Assembly (NCBI GenBank): GCA_910584045.1
Contig: CAJTYO010000048.1
Span: forward strand, 1 to 21,430
Origin: an uncultured Oscillospiraceae bacterium
Lineage (GTDB): Bacteria; Bacillota; Clostridia; Oscillospirales; Oscillospiraceae
Reading direction: 5' to 3'
Length of the DNA stretch: 21,430 nucleotides
The notes under the pieces were generated by a model that saw only the letters and a program-made list of their open reading frames with translations, was not told where the DNA came from and did not search any database. A program made the translations under genes and the position numbers. Within the stretch, counting starts at the first letter, position 1. Each line of letters opens with the position of its first letter. Positions 14,029-20,751 of this stretch are shown piece after piece.

Positions 14029-14355
14029 ATGAAAGCGTTTGACAGAAATTATAGGCTGCTGGACGAAATGTACCGGGACGAATATTACCCTGATTTTTTG
14101 GTGGATAAAGTGAGAGATGAGCTTCAAAAACTAATCGACCTGCTGGAGGCAGGCGAAACCGGCATTGAAGTCATCCAGAAAAAGCTGGATGAGGTGGTCT
14201 GCGCTATCAACGACTTGCAGGAGGAGTTCGACGAAAACGGCAGCGAGCTTGAAACGGTGGCCCGCGACTGTATTGGAGAAGCTGTTGGCTGCATTTTAGA
14301 GTGGTTTGGCATTCCTATTGATGTGGAGGAGGCCATCCGGGAACGGGACTGGTAA
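14029..14355 (+). CDS. DUF5713-like small protein
   Basis: This 108-aa acidic, soluble, mostly helical protein has no signal peptide or membrane segment. The opening YRLLDEMYRDEYYPDFLVDK, the middle INDLQEEFDENGSELETVAR and the end IPIDVEEAIRERDW resemble a family of unknown function that I recall as DUF5713. The start at 14029 follows AAAGGGAG by five bases. An upstream in-frame start at 13984 would begin at the transcription start, which is unlikely. It has its own promoter and is followed by the RNase P RNA gene in the same direction, with no obvious terminator between. The function is not known. Confidence 0.8.
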   Translation: MKAFDRNYRLLDEMYRDEYYPDFLVDKVRDELQKLIDLLEAGETGIEVIQKKLDEVVCAINDLQEEFDENGSELETVARDCIGEAVGCILEWFGIPIDVEEAIRERDW

Positions 14356-14516
14356 ATCAGCAGCTTTCAGTTTAATGGACCGTTCCCGTCAGCTCCTGGC
14401 CCGCAATATACGCATTGATGTCTGTCTATATGCGCCGCGCATGGAAATCCTGTGGACGCTCAGAGCAAAATAAGCCCAAAAGAGCGCCATTGATAGAAGA
14501 ATCAGCACGTTTTGCG

Positions 14517-14545
14517 TTGACAATTCCCTTCTTTTCCTGTAAAAT
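14517..14545 (+). promoter_or_regulatory. Promoter of rnpB
   Basis: A perfect TTGACA (14517-14522) and TAAAAT (14540-14545) are separated by 17 bp. The start site falls at about 14552, exactly where the first stem of RNase P RNA begins. Confidence 0.85.
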
Positions 14546-14552
14546 GAAGGTG

Positions 14553-14915
14553 GTAAGTAGGACAGACAGTCGCATGGCGGCGGCGAAAGCCCCGTCATGA
14601 GGAAAGTCCGGGCTCCAACGGGCAAGGATAACGGGTAACGCCCGCCGAAGGCGACTTCAGGAAAAGTGCAACAGAAATAAACCGCCGGCATTGGATGCCA
14701 AGGCACCCAGCGCCTGGTAAGGATGGAAAGGCGAGGTAAGAGCTCACCCATCGGCTGGAGACTGTCCGATGCTGTAAACTCTATCCGGAGCAACACCGTG
14801 GGAGGACATCAAGGCCGGCCCGGCCGTCCTCAAGGAGGTGGCTGGAGCGGTCTGGCAACAGGCCGCCTAGATAGATGACTGTCAAATACAGAACCCGGCT
14901 TACAGTCCTGCTTAC
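14553..14915 (+). ncRNA. rnpB: RNase P RNA (class A type)
   Basis: This is the catalytic RNA that trims the 5' leader from tRNA precursors. Conserved core strings are present in order: GAGGAAAGTCCGGGCT (14600-14615), ACAGAAATAAACCGCC (14669-14684), GGATGGAAAGGCGAGGTAAG (14721-14740) and ATAGATGACTG, then ACAGAACCCGGCTTA near the 3' end (to about 14902). The ends pair as an 11-bp P1 helix, GTAAGTAGGAC (14553-14563) with GTCCTGCTTAC (14905-14915), which fixes the boundaries. The gene is flanked by its own promoter and terminator. The layout looks like the ancestral class A form found in clostridia, not the Bacillus class B form. Confidence 0.96.
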
Positions 14916-14925
14916 TGTACATGGG

Positions 14926-14963
14926 GGAGCAGATGCCACGTCTGCGGCATCTGCTCTCTTTTT
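14926..14963 (+). terminator. Terminator of rnpB
   Basis: GAGCAGATGCC (14927-14937) pairs perfectly with GGCATCTGCTC (14946-14956) around 8 nt and is followed by TCTTTTT. It lies 11 bases after the RNase P RNA. Confidence 0.9.
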
Positions 14964-15081
14964 GCGTCTGCGACCCAGAAAAACAGGACAGATTTTGCAT
15001 ACTTTTCAGCACCATTCCGGATTATACTGCATATGCTGTTATTATACAATAGCAGCAAGAAAGTACATCAGGAGGCAGAAC

Positions 15082-15969
15082 ATGAAACAGCCTGTTTTTA
15101 CCGGGTCCTGCGCGGCCCTTGTCACCCCCTTTGCCGGCGGAGAGGTGGACTATCCCGCCCTGCTGCGCCTGCTGGACTTCCAGTTGGAGAACGGCACGGA
15201 CGCCCTGGTGATCTGCGGCACCACCGGCGAGGCCTCGGCCATGCGCTATGAGGAGCGTCTGCGGACCATCGAGACGGCGGTCCGCCATGTGGACGGTCGG
15301 ATTCCGGTCATTGCCGGCACCGGCTCTAACAACACCGAGAGCGCCATCGCTATGTCCCGAGATGCCGTACAGGCGGGTGCGGACGCGCTGCTGGTGGTGA
15401 CCCCCTACTACAACAAGGCCACTCAAAAGGGGCTCATCCGCCACTACAACGCCGTGGCGGACGCGGCGGGCAAGCCCGTGATCCTTTATCACGTCCCCTC
15501 CCGCACGGGGGTGAAGTGTACCGCCGAGACATACGCCGCCCTGGCGCAGCACCCCAATATCGTGGGGGTGAAGGAGGCCGGCGGCGACCTGGCGCTGGTG
15601 CAGAAAACCCGAGAGCTGTGCCCGGAGGACTTCTACATCTGGTCTGGAAACGACGACGAGACCGCCCCCATTATGCTCTTCGGCGGCAAAGGGGTCATCT
15701 CCGTGGCAGCCAACGCAGCGCCCCGTGAGATGCATGAGCTGACGGCGGCATGTCTCAGCGGGAATTTCTCCGCCGCCGGGAGGATGCAGCTGCGGCTTCG
15801 AAAGCTCTGCGAGGCGCTGTTCTGGGAGGTGAATCCAATTCCCATCAAGACGGCTCTGGCCATGATGGGGTACTGCCAGGAGGTGTTCCGCTCCCCCATG
15901 TGTGAGATGGAGCCGGCCAATCGCGCAAGGCTGGAGGCCATACTCCGGGAGTACGGCCTGCTCGCGTAA
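15082..15969 (+). CDS. dapA: 4-Hydroxy-tetrahydrodipicolinate synthase
   Basis: This 295-aa class I aldolase condenses pyruvate with aspartate semialdehyde, the first committed step to diaminopimelate and lysine. Lys164 (GVKEAGGD) forms the Schiff base with pyruvate. Thr47-Thr48 (GTTGE), Tyr110 (TPYYNK), Tyr136 and Arg141 (YHVPSRTG) complete the active site seen in E. coli DapA. The NPIPIK motif (251-256) near the C-terminus is typical of true DapA rather than related aldolases. The ATG at 15082 follows AGGAGG (15070-15075) by six bases. The frame is open further upstream, but only through the rnpB terminator. No other lysine gene is adjacent. A possible -10 element TACAAT lies at 15045-15050, but its -35 is poor. 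Confidence 0.95.
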   Translation: MKQPVFTGSCAALVTPFAGGEVDYPALLRLLDFQLENGTDALVICGTTGEASAMRYEERLRTIETAVRHVDGRIPVIAGTGSNNTESAIAMSRDAVQAGADALLVVTPYYNKATQKGLIRHYNAVADAAGKPVILYHVPSRTGVKCTAETYAALAQHPNIVGVKEAGGDLALVQKTRELCPEDFYIWSGNDDETAPIMLFGGKGVISVAANAAPREMHELTAACLSGNFSAAGRMQLRLRKLCEALFWEVNPIPIKTALAMMGYCQEVFRSPMCEMEPANRARLEAILREYGLLA

Positions 15970-16063
15970 AAAATCTGAGGGGGAAGGGTATTTCTGAGAG
16001 ACGCGGACGCCGCTCAGAGCGGAAAATAGCCCTGGACAGAAAGAGCTTCCGCCGAAAATCCCC

Positions 16064-16092
16064 TTGCCATCTCCGGGCTCTGGGTATATAAT
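16064..16092 (+). promoter_or_regulatory. Promoter of the lipid kinase gene
   Basis: TTGCCA (16064-16069) and a perfect TATAAT (16087-16092) are separated by 17 bp. The start site would be near 16099, about 43 bases before the ATG at 16142. Confidence 0.8.
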
Positions 16093-16141
16093 GGGGCCAA
16101 ATCACCGCAGACATCTGATGGAGAAGAGGTAGTATACGGCT

Positions 16142-17026
16142 ATGGCAAAGACCCTTCTGTTCATTGTAAACCCGCGAGCGGGCCGCACCCGATCTATGGC
16201 CCCGCTGTTTGACGCAGTGGCCCGCTTCTGCGAGGCGGGCTATCTGGTATCCGTGCGGTATACGGCCTGCGCCGGTCATGCCGCTGAGCTGGTGGAGGAG
16301 CTGGGGTCCCAGTTTGACCGGATCGTCTGCTGCGGCGGGGACGGCACCCTCAACGAGGCGGTCCGGGGCGTGATGACCCTGTCCTCGCCACCGCCCCTGG
16401 GCTATATCCCCGGCGGCAGCACCAACGATTTTGCCGCCAGCCTCACCCTTCCCTCCGACCCTCTCCAGGCCGCCCAGCGTATCATCGACAGCGAGGGCCG
16501 GCGTCTGGATGTGGGAACCTACAATGACCGGCCCTTTGTATACGTGGCCTCCTTCGGGGCGTTTACCAGGGCCTCCTATACCGCGCCCCAGTCCATCAAG
16601 AACGATCTGGGCCATCTGGCCTATATTCTCCAGGGGGTCCGGGATTTGTCCACCCTGCGGCCCTATCGTGCCACCGTCACAACGGAGGAGGAGATCTTTG
16701 ACGGGGAGTTCCTCTTCGGCGCGGTCACCAACGCCACCAGTGTGGGCGGACTGATGAAGCTCCAAAAAGAGCAGGTGGTGCTGGACGACGGACTCTTCGA
16801 GCTTCTGCTCATCCCCAACCCCACCAACGCTTTGGAGCTCCAGGAGCTCATCCGCTGCCTCGTGCTTCAGGACTTTACCGGCAGCGGGGTGGTGTTCCGT
16901 CACGTGCCTGCGGTGACAGTGGAGACGCCGGAGGGCTTCCCATGGACCCTGGACGGGGAGTACGGCTGCGGCGCGGAGCGGGTGGAGATCAAAAATCTCC
17001 GGCAAAGGCTGGAGTTTCTGCTGTAG
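16142..17026 (+). CDS. Diacylglycerol/lipid kinase, YegS/BmrU family
   Basis: This 294-aa soluble kinase of the DAGK catalytic family phosphorylates a lipid alcohol such as diacylglycerol. It opens with LLFIVNPRAGR (5-15), has the nucleotide-binding GGDGTLNEAV motif (65-74) and a PGGSTNDFA motif (90-98), and ends with a beta-rich domain containing TLDGEYG, the usual D-G-E element. Length matches the family. Ribosome binding is modest, with AGAGG about 11 bases before the ATG. It stands alone with its own promoter and terminator. In Gram-positive bacteria such enzymes (DgkB) recycle diacylglycerol left over from lipoteichoic acid synthesis. That role is plausible here but not shown. Confidence 0.92.
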   Translation: MAKTLLFIVNPRAGRTRSMAPLFDAVARFCEAGYLVSVRYTACAGHAAELVEELGSQFDRIVCCGGDGTLNEAVRGVMTLSSPPPLGYIPGGSTNDFAASLTLPSDPLQAAQRIIDSEGRRLDVGTYNDRPFVYVASFGAFTRASYTAPQSIKNDLGHLAYILQGVRDLSTLRPYRATVTTEEEIFDGEFLFGAVTNATSVGGLMKLQKEQVVLDDGLFELLLIPNPTNALELQELIRCLVLQDFTGSGVVFRHVPAVTVETPEGFPWTLDGEYGCGAERVEIKNLRQRLEFLL

Positions 17027-17045
17027 AGCCCAAAGGCCATATGAA

Positions 17046-17075
17046 AAGGGAGCGCCCCGGGGGCGCTCCCTCTTT
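17046..17075 (+). terminator. Terminator of the lipid kinase gene
   Basis: GGGAGCGCCC (17048-17057) pairs with GGGCGCTCCC (17061-17070) around CGG. It is flanked by AAAA on one side and TCTTT on the other, so it may work in both directions. Confidence 0.8.
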
Positions 17076-17128
17076 CCATCTCATATTTTGCCCGTCTAAC
17101 GCCAGGTAGAAATCCTGGAGCAGCAGTG

Positions 17129-17150
17129 GCTTTAGTCTCGAGATTAAAGC
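17129..17150. other. Near-perfect palindrome between convergent genes
   Basis: GCTTTAGTCTC is followed directly by GAGATTAAAGC, a 22-bp palindrome with one G-T position, followed by TCTTTT on the plus strand. A smaller stem, CCAGG and CCTGG, lies at 17102-17118. It sits just after the stop of the leftward Big2 gene. It may be a second terminator or a protein-binding site. Confidence 0.4.
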
Positions 17151-17174
17151 TCTTTTGGGGCTATTAAAAAAGTA

Positions 17175-18071
17175 TCACTTGGCCCGCACGATGCACTCCA
17201 GCACCTGGTCGCCGATAGCGGCGGTCACGGTGGTGGTTCCACGGCCAACCCAGGTGATCAGACCGGTGTCGCTGATGGAGGCGACGCTGGTGTTGTTGCT
17301 GGTCCAGACCGCCGTGCCGTCATAGGCCTCCCGGGTGCCTTTGATCAGCAGCTTCATCTGCACCGTATCCTTTGAGCCGAAGGTGAAGTCCGACTTGTTC
17401 AGGCTCAATTCGGGGATATTGGGGTCAACCCAGGGCTCTCCGTCCACCTTCACCTGACAGGTAGCTGTCTCCTCACCGCTGACGGCGGTGATGGTTACGG
17501 TGCCCCCTGCCTTGCCGGTGACGGCTCCGCCCTCCACCGAGGCGATCTCCGGATTGGAGGAGGACCAGGACACCTCTCCGCTGCCCCCGCTGGCGGTCAG
17601 ACGGCCGGTCTCCCCGGCGGGGAGGGTGATATCCGTCTGAGACAGAGTCAGGGGACCGCCGGGCTCCACAATGTCCTCCGGCGTCGTATCCACAGGCTCG
17701 TCCTCTTCCGGCGCGTCGTTTGCGGTTACGCTGTCCACAGCGGGCTTGTCCTCCTCCTTTGGCGCGGGGGCGGAGGGCTGTGCACTGCTCATCTGCTCGG
17801 GCTCCTGTACGTCACGGATACCCACGGCGTCGGCCATATCGTCGCCAAAGAACACATAGCCCACGACCCCCAGAATAATGACGCCGGTCAGCAGCAGCAT
17901 GACCCCGCCGGCGCCGCCGCTGCGGGCGTTGGGCCTCTTTTCCATCCGGCGGCCGCTGCGCCGGCGGGGCGCCCGGCCGCGTTTGACGTCCGCCTCCTCC
18001 TCGCAGAAGGGGCAGGAGCGGTATGTATCGGAGTATTCCTCCCCACACTTGGGGCAGCGGCGGTTGCTCAT
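17175..18071 (-). CDS. Zinc-ribbon membrane protein with two Big2 (Ig-like) domains
   Basis: This 298-aa protein has an N-terminal cytoplasmic zinc ribbon with CPKC (6-9) and CPFC (20-23), then a basic stretch (about 30-50) and one membrane helix (57-76). An acidic Pro-rich linker (88-138) and two bacterial Ig-like Big2 repeats outside the membrane (about 141-210 and 221-298) follow. Big2 marks include VSWSSSNPEIASVEGGAVTG and the parallel VWTSNNTSVASISDTGLI. The start at 18071 follows GGGAGG at 10 bases. An in-frame GTG at 18101 has no ribosome site. It has its own promoter. Such ZnR-TM-extracellular proteins are common and poorly understood in clostridia. The order suggests sensing or scaffolding across the membrane, but the function is unknown. 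Confidence 0.85.
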   Translation of the reverse strand: MSNRRCPKCGEEYSDTYRSCPFCEEEADVKRGRAPRRRSGRRMEKRPNARSGGAGGVMLLLTGVIILGVVGYVFFGDDMADAVGIRDVQEPEQMSSAQPSAPAPKEEDKPAVDSVTANDAPEEDEPVDTTPEDIVEPGGPLTLSQTDITLPAGETGRLTASGGSGEVSWSSSNPEIASVEGGAVTGKAGGTVTITAVSGEETATCQVKVDGEPWVDPNIPELSLNKSDFTFGSKDTVQMKLLIKGTREAYDGTAVWTSNNTSVASISDTGLITWVGRGTTTVTAAIGDQVLECIVRAK

Positions 18072-18106
18072 GGCGATGTATCCTCCCTTGGGAAATTTCA
18101 CTCTAC

Positions 18107-18135
18107 ATATTATCTGTTTTTTCCCCGGCAGTCAA
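18107..18135 (-). promoter_or_regulatory. Promoter of the zinc-ribbon/Big2 gene
   Basis: Leftward TTGACT (18130-18135) and TAATAT (18107-18112) are separated by 17 bp. Transcription would begin near 18100. It is back to back with the carrier promoter at 18143. Confidence 0.7.
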
Positions 18136-18142
18136 CCGGATT

Positions 18143-18171
18143 TTGTCGATTTAGACGCAGGAAGCTAAAAT
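18143..18171 (+). promoter_or_regulatory. Promoter of the YfcC-type carrier
   Basis: TTGTCG (18143-18148) and TAAAAT (18166-18171) are separated by 17 bp. Its -35 element is only 7 bp from the -35 of the opposite promoter. Confidence 0.5.
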
Positions 18172-18257
18172 TTTGTTCCGCTCATTTTCTAATATCCTCC
18201 AGCTATAGCCTCTCCGTCCTCCGCACAGACTAGGGAGGAATGGAGGATTGAGCGCAT

Positions 18258-19646
18258 ATGAAAAATTTCCGGATGCCCACGGCGTACACCATTCTGTTTG
18301 CCCTGCTGATCCTGGTGGCGGCGGCCACGTGGGTGATTCCCGCCGGCATCTATGAGCGCGCCGGTGAGGAGGAGACCCCGGTGGCGGGCACCTACCAGAC
18401 CGTGGAGCAGAGCCCGCAGGGGCCTGGGGACGTGGTTCTGGCCTCCTTCCAGGGGTTCTATGACGCGGTAGACGTGGCGCTGTTCATTCTGATGGTGGGC
18501 GGCTTTCTGGGGGTGGTGATGAAGACCGGGGCTATTGATGCGGGGGTCAGCAACGTGATTGCCCTGTTGGGCGGGCGGGAGATCTGGCTGATCCCGGTGC
18601 TGATGATCCTGTTCAGCCTGGGGGGCACCTCCTTCGGCATGTGGGAGGAGACGATGGCCTTCTACCCCCTGCTGATTCCGGTGTTCGTCTCCGCCGGCTA
18701 CGACCCTCTGGTGGGTATAGCCGTCGTGCTGCTGGGCAGCGGAGCGGGGGTGCTGGCCAGCACGGTCAACCCCTTTGCCACCGGCATCGCCTCTGGCTTT
18801 GCCGGGGTCAGTCTGGGAGACGGCCTGCCCCTGCGGCTGGCAATGCTGTTCATTTTTGACGCGGCGGCCATCTGGTACGTGATGGCCTACGCAAAAAAGG
18901 TCCGGGCCCACCCGGAGAAGTCCCTGACCGCCGGCCTGGGCCGCCGCTCCGCCGCTCCCAAGGGGGGCGATGCGCCCGCCCTCACGGCCCGGCGGAAGGT
19001 GGTGCTGGCCCTGTTCACGGCGGTGTTTCTGGTGATGATCTACGCTGTCATCCCCTTTGACGAAATCGGCGTGCCCATCCCCACCCTCGGGTGGTGGTTC
19101 CCGGAGCTGAGCGGGCTGTTCCTGGTGGGGGGCGTGGTTATCGGCGCGGCCTATGGTCTGGGGGAGGAGGAGACGGTCAACGCCTTTGTGAGCGGGGCGG
19201 CGGACCTGATCGGCGTAGGGCTTATTATCGGCATCAGCCGGGGTATCACCGTGCTGATGGACGGGGGACAGATCACGGACACAATCCTCCACTGGGGGGA
19301 GAAGGCCCTGACGGGTACGGGGTCTGTGGCCTTCCTCCTGCTGGTGTATTTGCTATATATCCCGTTGTCGGTACTGATTCCCTCTTCTTCGGGGCTGGCC
19401 ACGCTGTCGGTGCCCATTCTGGCCCCCCTGGGCCAGTTTGCCGGTATTGATGGCAGCCTGATCGTCACTGCCTTCCAGTCCGCCTCGGGGCTGGTGAACA
19501 TTGTGACGCCCACGGCGGCGGTGGTCATGGGCGGTCTGGCTTTGGGGGATGTGCCCTATGACAGGTGGATGCGGTTCGTGTGGAAATTGGTGCTGATATT
19601 CTTTCTGCTGACCGTCGGATTTTTGGCGGTATCGGCTATTTTGTAG
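18258..19646 (+). CDS. YfcC-family carrier (C4-dicarboxylate/amino acid type)
   Basis: This 462-aa protein with about 11-12 membrane helices belongs to the YfcC/DcuC-like carrier family of the ion transporter superfamily. Typical features are the opening MPTAYTILFALLILVAAATW, a long loop with GTY, the GGTSFGMWEET segment (about 127-137), NPFATGIASGFAG (about 175-187), and in the second half IPSSSGLATLSVPILAPLG (about 375-393) followed by VTPTAAVVMGGLALG. The two halves look like inverted repeats, as known for this superfamily. Members move basic amino acids, dicarboxylates or short peptides, and the substrate cannot be told here. A GGAGG lies 11 bases before the ATG. It is followed after 73 bp by an amidohydrolase with its own likely promoter, so a shared substrate is possible but unproven. 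Confidence 0.87.
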   Translation: MKNFRMPTAYTILFALLILVAAATWVIPAGIYERAGEEETPVAGTYQTVEQSPQGPGDVVLASFQGFYDAVDVALFILMVGGFLGVVMKTGAIDAGVSNVIALLGGREIWLIPVLMILFSLGGTSFGMWEETMAFYPLLIPVFVSAGYDPLVGIAVVLLGSGAGVLASTVNPFATGIASGFAGVSLGDGLPLRLAMLFIFDAAAIWYVMAYAKKVRAHPEKSLTAGLGRRSAAPKGGDAPALTARRKVVLALFTAVFLVMIYAVIPFDEIGVPIPTLGWWFPELSGLFLVGGVVIGAAYGLGEEETVNAFVSGAADLIGVGLIIGISRGITVLMDGGQITDTILHWGEKALTGTGSVAFLLLVYLLYIPLSVLIPSSSGLATLSVPILAPLGQFAGIDGSLIVTAFQSASGLVNIVTPTAAVVMGGLALGDVPYDRWMRFVWKLVLIFFLLTVGFLAVSAIL

Positions 19647-19668
19647 AGGGTTTTGTGTGTGATATAAT
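19641..19668 (+). promoter_or_regulatory. Promoter of the amidohydrolase gene
   Basis: TTGTAG (19641-19646), overlapping the carrier stop codon, and a perfect TATAAT (19663-19668) are separated by 16 bp. The start site would be near 19675. Confidence 0.55.
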
Positions 19669-19680
19669 ACAGACAATCAC

Positions 19681-19701
19681 AGGGGCGGACAGGCCGCCCC
19701 T
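19681..19701 (+). repeat. REP-like GC palindrome in the amidohydrolase leader
   Basis: AGGGGCGG and CCGCCCCT flank ACAGG, giving a perfect 8-bp stem 18 bases before the amidohydrolase ATG. Sequences of the type TAGGGGCGG...CCGCCCCTA resemble short dispersed palindromes common between genes in this bacterial group. That is recalled, not tested here. It could also slow transcription or block ribosome loading. Confidence 0.4.
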
Positions 19702-19719
19702 ACATAGGGAGCAGAGGCC

Positions 19720-20529
19720 ATGAAAGTCATTGATATGCATACCCATATCTTCCCGGAAAAAATTGCCGCCAAGGCCACCATTGCCACGGCGGAGTACTTC
19801 GACCTGCCAGAGCCGCCTAACCACTACGGCAGCGTCGGCGAGCTGGTGGAGGCTCTGAACCGGGCCGGGATCGACTATGCCATGGTGTTCTCCGCCGCCA
19901 CGACGGAGCATCAGGTGGAACATATCAACCGCTACATCCTCTCGGAGGCGGAGGCCCATCCCCGCTTCATCCCCTGCGGCACCCTCCACGCAGGCTACGA
20001 GGGGTACAGAGAGGAGCTGCTCTGGATGCGGGAGCACGGCATATACGGCGTGAAGCTCCACCCGGAGTTCCAGCATTTCGTGTTGGACGATGAGCGGCTG
20101 TTTCCCATGTTCGAGGAGATGGAGCGGCACGATATGTTTTTGATCGCCCACATGGGGGACCCGCGGGTGAACGTATCCGGACCTGCCCGAATGCTCCCTA
20201 TTGCGGAGACCTTTCCGCGGCTGCGGTGCATCGCGGCCCACTTGGGCAACTGGGGGGACTGGGACGTCGAGAAGATTCGCCCTATGGCAAAGCTAGAGAA
20301 TATCTACACCGACATCAGCTCCTCCTTCAGCTATGTTGCGGATAAGGCCCCTCTCTACGATATTTTGCGGGAGTACAACCCACGGCATATCTTTTTTGGC
20401 TCCGATTATCCGATCTGGTGCCCTCAGAAGGAGCTGAAAAAGACGCTTGCGCTGGGTTTGGAGGAGGACTTTTTGCAGGATATCCTGTTTCAGAACTTCG
20501 CCTCGTTTTATCACTATAGAAAATTGTAA
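19720..20529 (+). CDS. Metal-dependent amidohydrolase (amidohydrolase_2 type)
   Basis: This 269-aa soluble TIM-barrel hydrolase is of the amidohydrolase superfamily, PF04909-like group that includes decarboxylases and lactone hydrolases. Metal ligands are visible as Asp5-His7-His9 (IDMHTHIF), His144 (LIAHMGD), His174 (AAHLGNW) and Asp229 (FFGSDYPIW). GVKLHPEF (110-117) is the usual strand-4 element. Length and motif order fit the family. The substrate is unknown. Relatives act on aromatic acids, lactones or dicarboxylates. The ribosome site GGGAG is at moderate distance. It follows the YfcC-type carrier with its own probable promoter and is closed by a clear terminator. Confidence 0.9.
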   Translation: MKVIDMHTHIFPEKIAAKATIATAEYFDLPEPPNHYGSVGELVEALNRAGIDYAMVFSAATTEHQVEHINRYILSEAEAHPRFIPCGTLHAGYEGYREELLWMREHGIYGVKLHPEFQHFVLDDERLFPMFEEMERHDMFLIAHMGDPRVNVSGPARMLPIAETFPRLRCIAAHLGNWGDWDVEKIRPMAKLENIYTDISSSFSYVADKAPLYDILREYNPRHIFFGSDYPIWCPQKELKKTLALGLEEDFLQDILFQNFASFYHYRKL

Positions 20530-20537
20530 CTTCACCG

Positions 20538-20569
20538 TGGAGCGGTCTTTGGACCGCTCCAAAATTTTT
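20538..20569 (+). terminator. Terminator of the amidohydrolase gene
   Basis: TGGAGCGGTC (20538-20547) pairs perfectly with GACCGCTCCA (20552-20561) around TTTG, followed by AAATTTTT. Confidence 0.85.
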
Positions 20570-20610
20570 CTTGCCTGGGCCCGTTTTTTACTGCTTTTAT
20601 GAAAAAACTC

Positions 20611-20639
20611 TTGCAATCCCTGATCAGCCGTGCTATAAT
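20611..20639 (+). promoter_or_regulatory. Consensus promoter of rpsB
   Basis: TTGCAA (20611-20616) and a perfect TATAAT (20634-20639) are separated by 17 bp, giving a start near 20646 and a leader of about 106 nt before rpsB. Confidence 0.85.
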
Positions 20640-20645
20640 ATCCCA

Positions 20646-20751
20646 GATTCCGCACAGTTCCCGATGCCGGGCCGGTGCCGCCCAGGCGGTTAGCCCGGCA
20701 GATGAGGGGGCTGGAGGGCAAAACTAAAATATATCGGAGGAAACAACAACC
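20646..20751 (+). promoter_or_regulatory. Structured leader of rpsB
   Basis: TGCCGGGC (20665-20672) pairs with GCCCGGCA (20693-20700), and inside it CCGC pairs with GCGG around 20678-20689, giving a long stable stem with an internal bulge. Many ribosomal protein operons are controlled by their own protein binding such a leader, so an S2-binding regulatory RNA is a reasonable guess. I did not recognise a named motif. Confidence 0.4.

Noticed and set aside
15845..17005. A 386-aa minus-strand open frame opposite the lipid kinase
   Set aside because: It is a shadow frame spanning the dapA-kinase gap, including the kinase promoter and terminator side, with composition unlike a real protein.
18239..18251. 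Tiny ATG GAG GAT TGA frame just before the carrier start as a regulatory leader peptide
   Set aside because: It is three codons long and its only ribosome-like sequence is one base away, so translation is unlikely.
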